A DNA stretch of 51,321 nucleotides from Ectothiorhodospiraceae bacterium (GTDB lineage Bacteria; Pseudomonadota; Gammaproteobacteria; Nitrococcales; Aquisalimonadaceae), in the NCBI GenBank assembly GCA_003565775.1, contig PXAT01000096.1:1-51321 (forward strand). The letters run 5' to 3'. The position numbers and the translations under genes are program-made. A model generated the notes under the pieces. That model ran no database searches and was not told the origin of the DNA. It saw only the letters and a list, made by a program, of their open reading frames with translations. This document shows, one piece after another, positions 33,459-41,782 of the stretch. The number at the start of each line of letters is the position of its first letter. Within the stretch, counting starts at the first letter, position 1.

Positions 33459-36164
33459 CTAGTGCGCCTCTTCCCAGTTGTCGCCGACACCCACGTCCAC
33501 CTCCAGCGGTACCGCCAGTTCCGCCGCCTCCGCCATGATCTCGGTGACCCGCGCCGCAACCGCAGCTGTATCGGCCGCCGGCACTTCGAACACCAGTTCG
33601 TCGTGGACCTGCATCACCAGCAGCACGTCCGGCTGCTCCTGTTCGAGCCAGGCGTGCACCCGGATCATGGCGCGCTTGATGATGTCGGCCGCGGTACCCT
33701 GCATCGGCGCGTTGATCGCGGTGCGCTCGGCATACTGCCGGCGCTGGGCGTTACGGGCATTGATCTCGGGCAGATGCAGGCGGCGGCCGAACACGGTCTC
33801 GACGTAGCCCTGCTCGCGGGCCTGGACGCGGGTCCGATCCATGTAGGCACGGACGCCCTCGAACCGCTCGAAATAGCGGTCAACATAATCCTGTGCCTGA
33901 CCGCGTTCCACCCCCAGCTGTTTCGCCAGGCCGAAGGCAGACATGCCGTAGATCAGGCCGAAATTGATCGCCTTGGCGGCACGGCGCTGCTCGTCCGTCA
34001 CCTGCTCCGGCGTGCTGCCGAACACCTCGCCGGCCGTGGTGCGGTGGATGTCCTGGCCCTCGGCAAACGCCCGGCGCAGGGTGTCGTCGCCGGACAGGTG
34101 CGCCATGATGCGCAGTTCCACCTGGGAGTAGTCCGCCGCCAGCAGCCGGTAGCCTGATTCGGCGATGAAGGCCTTGCGGATGCGCCGACCCTCCTGCGTG
34201 CGCACCGGAATGTTCTGCAGATTCGGATCGGAGGAGGACAGTCGTCCGGTGGCCGTCACCGCCTGATGATACGAGGTGTGCACCCGACCGGTATCCGGGT
34301 CGATCATGCGCGGCAGCTTGTCGGTATAGGTGGAACGCAGCTTGGACAGGCCGCGGTGTTCGAGAATCAGATGCGGCAGATCGTAGTCGTGGGCCAGCTC
34401 CTGCAGCACCGACTCGGCCGTGGACGGCTGTCCTTTGGGCGTCTTCTGCAGTACCGGTAGCCCCTGACGTTCGTACAGGATCTCCTGGATCTGCTTCGGC
34501 GAGCCCAGGTTGAACGGTCCGCCGGCGGCCTCGAAAGCAGCCTGTTCGACCCGCTGCATGCTCTCGGCCAGTTCCCGGCTCTGCTCGGCGAGACGCTTGC
34601 GATCCACCAGCACACCATGTCGCTCCATGCGCGACAGTACCGGCACCAGCGGCACCTCCAGATCGCGATAGACGGCTGCCAGCGAGGGCACCGCTTCCAG
34701 TCTCGGCCACAGCGTCTGATGCAGTTGCAGCGTGACGTCCGCGTCTTCAGCGGCGTAACCGGTGGCCGTATCGACGTCCACCTGATTGAAGCTCAGCTGC
34801 TTTGCCCCCTTGCCGGCCACGTCCTCGTACTTGATCGTGCCGCGTCCCAGGTATTTGAGGGCCAGCGAGTCCATGTCATGCCGGGTCGCCGTGGAATCCA
34901 GCACGTAGGATTGCAGCATGGTGTCGTGCGCCACCCCGCGCAGCGTGATCCCGGCCCGCGCCAGGACACTCATGTCGTATTTCAGGTTCTGCCCGACCTT
35001 GGCCCGCTCCGGATCCTCCAGCAGCGGCCGCAATCGCTCGAGCACCCTGTCACGATCCAGCTGATCCGGCGCACCGGGATAGTCGTGCGCCAGCGGAATG
35101 TAGGCCGCCCGGCCGGGCTCCACGGCCAGACAGACGCCGACGATATCCGCCTGCATGTAGGCCAGACTGGTGGTTTCCAGATCCACCGCGAACAGTTCGG
35201 CCTGAGCGATACGCTGCAGCCAGTCCTCCAGCAATCCCTCGCTGTTGACCTGCACGTACTCCGTGTCGGGCGCTGCGGCGACGGGTTCGGGCTGCGCCGC
35301 CCCGTCATCCTCGTCCAGCTGCGCCAGCCAGCTCCCGAATTCGAAGCGCCTATAGAGGCGCCGCAGGGTCTCGGTGTCGGGTTCGCCGCGCGCCAGGCTG
35401 CCCAAGTCCCGACCCAGTTCCACGTCGCAGCGGATGGTGGCCAGTTCGCGGCCCATCGGCAGCACTTCGAGATGCTCGCGCAGGCGCTCGCCGACCTTGC
35501 CCTTGACCTCATCGGCCCGGGCCATGACGCCGTCCAGATCTTCGAACTGCTGCAGCCACTTCGCTGCGGTCTTGGGACCGGCGCCGGGAATGCCGGGAAT
35601 GTTGTCGGAGGTATCTCCGACCAGGGCCAGATAATCGATGATCCGCTCCGGCGGTACGCCGAATTTTTCCCGCACACCATCGATATCCATGGACTTGCCG
35701 CTCATGGTGTTGAGCAGGGTGATCCGCGGCGACACCAGCTGCGCCATGTCCTTGTCGCCGGTGGAGATCACCACATCCTGACCGGCCGCCTCGGCCTGGC
35801 GTGCCAGCGTGCCGATGACGTCATCCGCCTCCACGCCATCGATTTCGAGCAACGGCAGCCCCATCGCCTCGACGATCTCCTTCAGCGGCTTGATCTGCGG
35901 CCGCAGATCGTCCGGCATCGAAGGCCGATTGGCCTTGTACTGATCGTAGAGATCGTCGCGGAAGGTGCGCCCCGGGGCATCGAACACCACCGCCATCGGA
36001 CCATCGGGATATTCCGCCAGCAGCTTGCGCAGCATGTTGACCACGCCGTAGATCGCACCGGTGGGCTCGCCGTCGGCATTGGTCAGCGGCGGCAGGGCAT
36101 GAAAGGCGCGGTACAGGTAGGACGAGCCGTCTACCAGAACCAGAGGCGCGGATTGATCCGCCAT
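33459..36164 (-). CDS. polA: DNA polymerase I
   Basis: This protein of about 901 aa has the full three-domain layout. An N-terminal 5'-3' exonuclease (VLVDGSSYLYRAFHALPPL, ISTGDKDMAQLV) comes first. A 3'-5' exonuclease follows, with FAVDLETTSL carrying the catalytic Asp-Glu pair. Last is the polymerase domain with DYSQVELR, the O helix RRAAKAINFGLIYG and the C motif VHDEL. It fills gaps left by Okazaki primer removal and repair. ATG 36164 is preferred over GTG 36170, which is too close to the AAGGA ribosome-binding site. It is divergent from the LOG gene. Confidence 0.97.
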   Translation of the reverse strand: MADQSAPLVLVDGSSYLYRAFHALPPLTNADGEPTGAIYGVVNMLRKLLAEYPDGPMAVVFDAPGRTFRDDLYDQYKANRPSMPDDLRPQIKPLKEIVEAMGLPLLEIDGVEADDVIGTLARQAEAAGQDVVISTGDKDMAQLVSPRITLLNTMSGKSMDIDGVREKFGVPPERIIDYLALVGDTSDNIPGIPGAGPKTAAKWLQQFEDLDGVMARADEVKGKVGERLREHLEVLPMGRELATIRCDVELGRDLGSLARGEPDTETLRRLYRRFEFGSWLAQLDEDDGAAQPEPVAAAPDTEYVQVNSEGLLEDWLQRIAQAELFAVDLETTSLAYMQADIVGVCLAVEPGRAAYIPLAHDYPGAPDQLDRDRVLERLRPLLEDPERAKVGQNLKYDMSVLARAGITLRGVAHDTMLQSYVLDSTATRHDMDSLALKYLGRGTIKYEDVAGKGAKQLSFNQVDVDTATGYAAEDADVTLQLHQTLWPRLEAVPSLAAVYRDLEVPLVPVLSRMERHGVLVDRKRLAEQSRELAESMQRVEQAAFEAAGGPFNLGSPKQIQEILYERQGLPVLQKTPKGQPSTAESVLQELAHDYDLPHLILEHRGLSKLRSTYTDKLPRMIDPDTGRVHTSYHQAVTATGRLSSSDPNLQNIPVRTQEGRRIRKAFIAESGYRLLAADYSQVELRIMAHLSGDDTLRRAFAEGQDIHRTTAGEVFGSTPEQVTDEQRRAAKAINFGLIYGMSAFGLAKQLGVERGQAQDYVDRYFERFEGVRAYMDRTRVQAREQGYVETVFGRRLHLPEINARNAQRRQYAERTAINAPMQGTAADIIKRAMIRVHAWLEQEQPDVLLVMQVHDELVFEVPAADTAAVAARVTEIMAEAAELAVPLEVDVGVGDNWEEAH

Positions 36165-36290
36165 GGGCACGAGATCCTTGCAAGTCGGTGAAACGGGACG
36201 CCTGGGCCGGGCATTACGGCCTGACCCGGCGCGGCGTTGTGCCGTAGGATACCTGCACCATTACTCAAGGACACACGGAGCCGTCGCTGC

Positions 36291-37013
36291 ATGAGCAATC
36301 CGGACAAGCAGTTCCCCGGCCGACCGCCGATCAACGACTCGATGATGACCCGCGAGTCCTGGAAAATCTTCCAGATCATGGCCGAGTTCGTCGAAGGCTT
36401 CGAACGGCTGGCCCATATCAAGCCATCAGTGAGCATTTTCGGCTCGGCCCGGACGGCACCGGATCACCCGTATTACAAGTTGGCCGAAGAGACGGCGAAG
36501 CAGCTGTCGGACGCCGGCTTCTCGGTGGTCAGCGGCGGCGGCCCGGGGATCATGGAGGCGGCCAACAAGGGCGCCCAGGCCGGAAAGTCGCTGAGCATCG
36601 GTCTGAACATCCAGCTGCCGATGGAGCAGTCCGGCAACCCGCATCAGGACATCAGCCTCAACTTCCGCCACTTCTTCTCGCGCAAGGTCATGTTCGTCAA
36701 ATACGCCTCGGCCTACGTGGTACTGCCCGGCGGCTTCGGCACCCTGGACGAACTGGCCGAAATCCTGACCCTGGTGCAGACCGGCAAGACCCGACGTATC
36801 CCGATCATCCTGGTGCACAGCGAATTCTGGAGCGGACTGCTGGACTGGTTTCGCGAGCATCTGGTCAACGAAGGCATGATCGATGCCGAGGACCAGGAGC
36901 TGTTCAAACTGGTGGATGATCCGGCGGACGCGGTCAAGGCCATCTTCGACCATTACGAGCACCGCGGCTTCGAACCGTCGGCGAGGGAGAGGGAGATCCT
37001 GCTTGATCTGTAA
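36291..37013 (+). CDS. LOG-family (TIGR00730) Rossmann-fold protein
   Basis: This protein of about 240 aa has the LOG signature PGGFGTLDELAEILT plus SIFGSARTAP and VVSGGGPGIMEAANKGA. Family members include cytokinin riboside 5'-monophosphate phosphoribohydrolases and bacterial nucleotide 5'-monophosphate nucleosidases, which release a base from a nucleoside monophosphate. The bacterial substrate here is unknown. ATG 36291 is chosen over in-frame codons from 36237 because CGGAG lies 10 nt upstream. Its last codons form one arm of a perfect hairpin. Confidence 0.88.
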   Translation: MSNPDKQFPGRPPINDSMMTRESWKIFQIMAEFVEGFERLAHIKPSVSIFGSARTAPDHPYYKLAEETAKQLSDAGFSVVSGGGPGIMEAANKGAQAGKSLSIGLNIQLPMEQSGNPHQDISLNFRHFFSRKVMFVKYASAYVVLPGGFGTLDELAEILTLVQTGKTRRIPIILVHSEFWSGLLDWFREHLVNEGMIDAEDQELFKLVDDPADAVKAIFDHYEHRGFEPSAREREILLDL

Positions 37014-37034
37014 TTTTTCAAGTTACAGATCAAG
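37002..37034 (+). repeat. Perfect 12-bp hairpin spanning the LOG stop codon
   Basis: CTTGATCTGTAA (37002-37013), which contains the last three sense codons and the TAA, pairs perfectly with TTACAGATCAAG (37023-37034) around a 9-nt loop, TTTTTCAAG. It lacks a following T-run. It may protect the 3' end of the mRNA or be the relic of a small duplication or insertion. Confidence 0.6.
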
Positions 37035-37075
37035 CCGCTCAAAGTTGAACGTTCAAGGTTCCAGGTAACTGAATT

Positions 37076-37098
37076 CGAACCTCGAACCTCGAACCTCG
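37076..37098. repeat. Tandem heptamer CGAACCT, three copies
   Basis: CGAACCT is repeated three times head to tail in the gap between the LOG gene and uvrD, after a palindromic TTGAACGTTCAA (37045-37056) and an inverse-looking AAGGTTC. This short non-coding simple repeat may vary in copy number between strains. Confidence 0.6.
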
Positions 37099-37115
37099 CC
37101 GATCTCCGATCGGCG

Positions 37116-39287
37116 CTACCCGACCGGCTCCAACTTCGCATATGCCGCAACCAGCCACTTTTCGCCGACGCTGCTGAAATTGACCTGGACGCGGGCACTG
37201 GGGCCCTGGCCTTCGTACTGGATGACCACGCCCTCGCCGAATTTCTGGTGATGCACCGGCTGTCCCAGGCGCAGCGCGCCGGGCTCCGGTTGCTGGTCGA
37301 TCAGGCCGCGGCGAACTGCCATTTGCGGACGCGAAACACTGACCCGCGTGCGGATCTGGTGCTGGTGCTCCTCGGGGATTTCACGCAGGAAACGTGATGG
37401 TGCACAGAAATTGTCACTGCCGTGCAAACGGCGTTTCTCGGCCCAGCTGAGCAATAGCCGTTCCCGGGCACGGGTCATGCCCACGTAGCAGAGCCGACGT
37501 TCCTCCTCGAGCCGTTCCGGATCCTCGGCCGACATGCGGTGCGGGAACAGCCCTTCCTCCATGCCCGACAGGAACACCACCGGAAACTCCAGCCCCTTGG
37601 CCGAGTGCAGAGTCATCAGCTGGACGCAGTCCTCCCACTCCTCGCCCTGGCCTTCGCCGGCCTCCAGCGCGGCGTGGGACAGGAACGCGGTGAGCACGTC
37701 CATCTCGCCGTCATCCTCCCATTCCTGCTCGAAGCCGCGCGCGGCGCTGACCAGTTCGTTCAGGTTGTCCAGCCGGGATTCGCCACGATCATCGCCCTGC
37801 TTGCCGAACAGCTCGCGCAGGCCACTGCCGCGAATCACCGTCTCCATGCGCTGGGCCAGCGGCTGATCACGGGACGTTTCATCGAGGGTGTCGATCAACG
37901 CGAGAAACTTGCCGACGGCAGTGGCGGCGCGGGCCGGCAACAGCCGTTCATCATGCGCCCGGGCGGCCGCCTGCCACAGGGTCAGGCCGCGATTCCGCGC
38001 CTGCTCCCGCAGCGTGTCCAGGGTCTTGCCACCGATGCCGCGGGCCGGCGTGTTCACCACCCGTTCGAAGGCCGCGTCGTCATCCCGCTGGTTGGCGAGT
38101 CGCATGTAGGCCAGGCCGTCCTTGATTTCCGCGCGCTCGAAAAACCGCAGACCGCCATACACCTTGTATGGCACGCCGTGGGCCAGCAGGGCCTCTTCGA
38201 ACACCCGCGACTGGGCGTTGGAGCGGTACAGGATGGCGAACTCGGCCCGGGCCCGACCGGTCTGCAGCTCGTCGCGGATGCGGGCAACCACGAACCTGGC
38301 CTCGTCCAGCTCGTTGAAGGCGGCATAGACATGGATCGGTTCGCCGTCGACGCCATCGGTCCAGAGCTTCTTGCCCATGCGGCCACTGTTGTGGCCGATC
38401 AGGGCATTGGCGGCATTCAGGATATGCGCGGTGGACCGATAGTTCTGTTCCAGCCGCACGGTGCGGGTGTCCGGGTAGTCCTCGGCGAAGCGCCGGATGT
38501 TCTCGACCCGGGCACCGCGCCAGCCATAGATCGACTGGTCATCGTCACCGACCACGAAGGCGTCGGCGTCGACACCGATCATCTGCTGCAGCCAGGCGTA
38601 CTGAATCCGGTTGGTGTCCTGGAACTCGTCCACCAGCACATGCCGGAACTGCTCGCGGTAGTGCTGCAAAAGCGCCGGCGTGCGCTGGAGAGTCTCGTAG
38701 GCGCGCAGCAGGAGTTCTGCGAAGTCCACCTGGCCGCCACGATCACAGGCCTGCTGGTAGGCACGGTAAATCCGCACCATGCGATCGGTATAGGGGTCGC
38801 TGCCGTCGCCGATGGCGTCAGGCCGCTGGCCCTCGTCCTTGTGCCCGTTGATGAAGCCCTGCACCTGTTTGACCGGCCAGCGCGATTCGTCGATCTCCAG
38901 CGCGCGCATGACCCGCTTGATCAGGCGCCGCTGGTCTTCCGAGTCGAGGATCTGAAAGGTGTCCGGCAGACCGGCTTCGCGGGCATGACGACGCAGCAGG
39001 CGGTGACACAGCCCGTGAAAGGTGCCGACCCACATGCCGGCCGCGCTGAAACCCAGCAGGGCCTCGATGCGGCCCCGCATCTCGCCGGCCGCCTTGTTGG
39101 TGAAGGTCACCGCCAGCACGGAATAGGGCGAAACACCCTCGACCCGCGCCAGCCAGGCCGCCCGATGCACCAGCACGCGGGTCTTGCCGCTGCCGGCGCC
39201 GGCCAGCACCAGCGTCCGCCCGAGCGGCGCGGACACCGCCTCGCGCTGGGCATCATTCAGAGGATCGAGCAGATCGGAAACGTCCAT
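37116..39287 (-). CDS. uvrD: DNA helicase II (UvrD/Rep family)
   Basis: This superfamily 1A helicase of about 723 aa has motif I AGAGSGKT, motif Ia TFTNKAAGEM, motif II VDEFQDTN, motif III GDDDQSIYGWRGA, motif IV EQNYRS, motif V TLHSAKGLEF and motif VI YVGMTRARE. The C-terminal Tudor-like part (HQKFGEGVVIQYEG) marks UvrD/PcrA. It unwinds 3'-5' in nucleotide excision and mismatch repair. ATG 39287 is preferred to the frame start at 39377, which lies in non-coding sequence overlapping the MITE fragment. Confidence 0.95.
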   Translation of the reverse strand: MDVSDLLDPLNDAQREAVSAPLGRTLVLAGAGSGKTRVLVHRAAWLARVEGVSPYSVLAVTFTNKAAGEMRGRIEALLGFSAAGMWVGTFHGLCHRLLRRHAREAGLPDTFQILDSEDQRRLIKRVMRALEIDESRWPVKQVQGFINGHKDEGQRPDAIGDGSDPYTDRMVRIYRAYQQACDRGGQVDFAELLLRAYETLQRTPALLQHYREQFRHVLVDEFQDTNRIQYAWLQQMIGVDADAFVVGDDDQSIYGWRGARVENIRRFAEDYPDTRTVRLEQNYRSTAHILNAANALIGHNSGRMGKKLWTDGVDGEPIHVYAAFNELDEARFVVARIRDELQTGRARAEFAILYRSNAQSRVFEEALLAHGVPYKVYGGLRFFERAEIKDGLAYMRLANQRDDDAAFERVVNTPARGIGGKTLDTLREQARNRGLTLWQAAARAHDERLLPARAATAVGKFLALIDTLDETSRDQPLAQRMETVIRGSGLRELFGKQGDDRGESRLDNLNELVSAARGFEQEWEDDGEMDVLTAFLSHAALEAGEGQGEEWEDCVQLMTLHSAKGLEFPVVFLSGMEEGLFPHRMSAEDPERLEEERRLCYVGMTRARERLLLSWAEKRRLHGSDNFCAPSRFLREIPEEHQHQIRTRVSVSRPQMAVRRGLIDQQPEPGALRLGQPVHHQKFGEGVVIQYEGQGPSARVQVNFSSVGEKWLVAAYAKLEPVG

Positions 39288-39365
39288 GGCGTCGGAGTGT
39301 ATCAGGGGATCGGCGACGGTCGGAGCACCATTTGGGCTACCGGGTTGTCTCCGGATGCCGCAAAC

Positions 39366-39410
39366 TGCGGACTCCAACGCAGGCGTGCGAATACTTCAGC
39401 GTTTCCCTAA
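39366..39410. repeat. MITE right-end fragment, upstream of second GGDEF-EAL gene
   Basis: These 45 bp are almost identical to the last 45 bp of the 5129-5405 element, including ACTCCAACGCAGGCGTGCGA and the terminal CAGCGTTTCC. The rest of the element is missing. It lies between the divergent uvrD and GGDEF-EAL genes, about 70 bp before the latter's start. Confidence 0.75.
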
Positions 39411-39479
39411 ACACCCGCTGCAATGGACTGTCGCGACGCAGGCCGGAACGGGCCACCCTCCGCCAAGGACCATGGAATC

Positions 39480-41279
39480 GTGAGCGACATCGATCAGGAC
39501 ATAGAAGGCCACGATCAGGACGCGGTGACGCCCGGGACAGGCGTCCGCGCCGCGAATGATCCGCGCGGTGCCCATATACTGTCGACGGAACGCAACGTTC
39601 ACGAGTTGCTCGACGCCATGGTCGATGGCGTGTTCATCGCCAGTGATTTCCGGTTCGTCTTCTGCAACCACGCCATGGCCGATCTGGTCGGTGTCACCCC
39701 CGAGCGGTTCATCGGACAGCCTTTTTCGACTTTCGTCGCCGCCGAATTCCTGGGCATCTGGACCGAACGCTTCGAAAAGCGCATCAGCGGTGTCCGCGAT
39801 GTCCCGCGCCGCTATGAAGTGCGGCTGCTGAACGGGCGCGCGCGCAGCGAGATCTGGGTGGAACTTATCGCCACCCCGATCCGGTTCTCGAACCAGCCTT
39901 CGGTACTCGGTATCGTCCGCGACATCAGCGATCGCAAGACGGCGGAACAGGTGATCTGGGCCCAGGCTCATCTCGACGTCGTCACCCGGCTACCCAATCG
40001 CTTTCTGCTGACCCGGCAGCTGGAGGATGCGCTGGAAAACGCTCGCCAGCGTGCCGAGTCGCTGGCCCTGCTGTTCATTGATCTGGACGAATTCAAGCAG
40101 ATCAATGACGTGTACGGCCATGACCACGGCGACAAGGTGCTGGCACAACTGGCAGCCCAGTTGCAGGCCTGTATCGGCGAACGCGAGTTGCTGGCCCGCT
40201 TCGGTGGCGACGAATTCAACGTGCTGTGTCCCGGTGCCGGCTCGGACGCGGCAATCGAGCAGATCGGCGAACGCCTGCTGAAGGCCATCAACAGCCCGTT
40301 CCAGCTGGGTGGCAAACGTCTTCAGGTACGGGCCTCGATCGGCGCCGCCCGCTTTCCTCAGGATGCCGACAACGCCGAGGATCTGCTACGTCATGCCGAT
40401 CAGGCGATGTACGACGCGAAACGGGCCGGCAGCAACAAGCTGCGCCTGTTTCACCGGGAACTGGACGCGGCCAACCGGCGCAAGGGCGCCATCACCTCGG
40501 GGCTCGACCGCGCCCTGCGGGAGGATGAGCTGTTCTTCCTGTACCAGCCGATCGTGAATATTCAGACCATGAGCATCGACAAGGCGGAGGCCTTGATCCG
40601 CTGGCGGGACCTCGATGGCACCATCATCAGCCCTGCGGATTTCATCCCGGTCGCGGAGGATACCGGCCGTATCGTCGAAATCGGCAATCACATGCTCGGC
40701 GTGGCACTGGATTTCGGCCTCGCATGCCGCCGGGAGCTGGCCGAATCGTTTCAGGTGACGGTCAACATATCGGCCGTGCAGCTATCCGACATCGACTCGA
40801 AGTTCGAGGCGATCCTCCTGCAACGTGCCAGGGAAAACCGCCATCGCGCGCCGATCTGCATCGAACTGACCGAATCAACATTTCTTGACCCGCGACCGCA
40901 CGTGAAAGAGCGGCTGCGCCTCCTGCAGGAAGTCGGTTATGCCGTGGCCATCGACGATTTCGGTACCGGGTATTCGGCACTCTCCTATCTGCGCGCGCTG
41001 GACGTGGATTACGTCAAGATCGACCGCGCATTCATTTGCAATCTGGCCCGTGGCAACAAGGATTTTCACATCCTCAAGGCGATCGTCATGCTGGCCCACG
41101 AGATAGGCGCACGGGTGATCGCCGAAGGCATCGAGACGGATCGTCAGTTCGCCCTGGTGCGGATGAGCGGATGCGACTTTGCACAGGGCTACCATTTCTC
41201 GCGGCCGTTGATGCCGGACGCCCTGGTCGAGACGGTGCAGAGGTTCAATCGAGGCAGGCGGGACGACAAGCCGGGGTAA
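39480..41279 (+). CDS. PAS-GGDEF-EAL protein (c-di-GMP turnover)
   Basis: This protein of about 599 aa has no membrane segments: one PAS domain (residues ~40-160), a GGDEF domain with intact RFGGDEF, and an EAL domain with EALIRW, VNISAV, ELTES, DDFGTGYSALSYL, VKIDRAF and AEGIET. All catalytic motifs are intact. In contrast to the protein at 650-4213, the I-site position before GGDEF reads GERE, not RxxD, so product inhibition at that site is unlikely. GTG 39480 is the likely start, with AAGGA 10 nt upstream. A MITE fragment lies just upstream and a cluster of hairpins follows. Confidence 0.92.
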   Translation: MSDIDQDIEGHDQDAVTPGTGVRAANDPRGAHILSTERNVHELLDAMVDGVFIASDFRFVFCNHAMADLVGVTPERFIGQPFSTFVAAEFLGIWTERFEKRISGVRDVPRRYEVRLLNGRARSEIWVELIATPIRFSNQPSVLGIVRDISDRKTAEQVIWAQAHLDVVTRLPNRFLLTRQLEDALENARQRAESLALLFIDLDEFKQINDVYGHDHGDKVLAQLAAQLQACIGERELLARFGGDEFNVLCPGAGSDAAIEQIGERLLKAINSPFQLGGKRLQVRASIGAARFPQDADNAEDLLRHADQAMYDAKRAGSNKLRLFHRELDAANRRKGAITSGLDRALREDELFFLYQPIVNIQTMSIDKAEALIRWRDLDGTIISPADFIPVAEDTGRIVEIGNHMLGVALDFGLACRRELAESFQVTVNISAVQLSDIDSKFEAILLQRARENRHRAPICIELTESTFLDPRPHVKERLRLLQEVGYAVAIDDFGTGYSALSYLRALDVDYVKIDRAFICNLARGNKDFHILKAIVMLAHEIGARVIAEGIETDRQFALVRMSGCDFAQGYHFSRPLMPDALVETVQRFNRGRRDDKPG

Positions 41280-41283
41280 ACAT

Positions 41284-41395
41284 CCGGCCACCGATGTGGC
41301 CGGCCATTGCCGACCCACCAAAGCCGGAGGAGGCGCACCCCACGCGTTGCACCTCCTCCGGATACAGGGACGACGTTGCGGTGGCTTGAGCCACC
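41284..41395. terminator. Three consecutive hairpins between convergent genes
   Basis: Three perfect stems follow one another: CCGGCCAC-CGAT-GTGGCCGG (41284-41303), CCGGAGGAGG with CCTCCTCCGG (41324-41333 with 41352-41361), and GGTGGCT-TG-AGCCACC (41380-41395). They fill the gap between the GGDEF-EAL gene and the convergent fmdB. No T-runs follow, so they are likely bidirectional 3'-end structures rather than simple intrinsic terminators. Confidence 0.5.
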
Positions 41396-41408
41396 ATTGC
41401 TGGCCGCG

Positions 41409-41777
41409 CTAGTGGCTGATCATCCAGGGCCGGGCGGACGGAAACATCTTCTTGCCGTCCGCCGTATAGAACACTTTCGGCTTTGTCACGCCATGATCGT
41501 GACAGCCACAGCCCTTGCCATGCCGATGTTCAGCCCTGGCCTGATCCTCGGCCCGATGCTCGGGTGTCGAGAACCGGGGCTCATGACGGCTACGCTCGTT
41601 CCGCGCGATGGCATCGCGCCGCGCCGGAGCCATCGCCAGCAATTCGGGCGGCAACATGACCACCCGTCCCGCCGGCGTGCCGCACTGCGGACACGGTTTG
41701 GGCTGGGCACTTTCCGACAGCATGGCCAGTTCGTGAAACAGGCCATGCTCCCGGCACTTGTAGTCGTACAGGGGCAT
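41409..41777 (-). CDS. fmdB: FmdB-family zinc-ribbon protein
   Basis: This protein of about 122 aa has the FmdB N-terminus MPLYDYKCREHG, a zinc-ribbon pair CPQCGTPAGRV, and a His/Cys-rich stretch near residue 90 (HGKGCGCHDHG) that may bind a further metal. FmdB was first seen with formamidase in Methylophilus and is thought to be regulatory; its mechanism is not established. It starts 5 bp after fmdA, with GGAG 8 nt before ATG 41777, and is the last gene of the amide operon. Confidence 0.85.
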   Translation of the reverse strand: MPLYDYKCREHGLFHELAMLSESAQPKPCPQCGTPAGRVVMLPPELLAMAPARRDAIARNERSRHEPRFSTPEHRAEDQARAEHRHGKGCGCHDHGVTKPKVFYTADGKKMFPSARPWMISH

Positions 41778-41782
41778 GCGTC

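Noticed and set aside
37539-39410. 623-codon plus-strand open frame
   Set aside because: It lies opposite uvrD, which has all helicase motifs.
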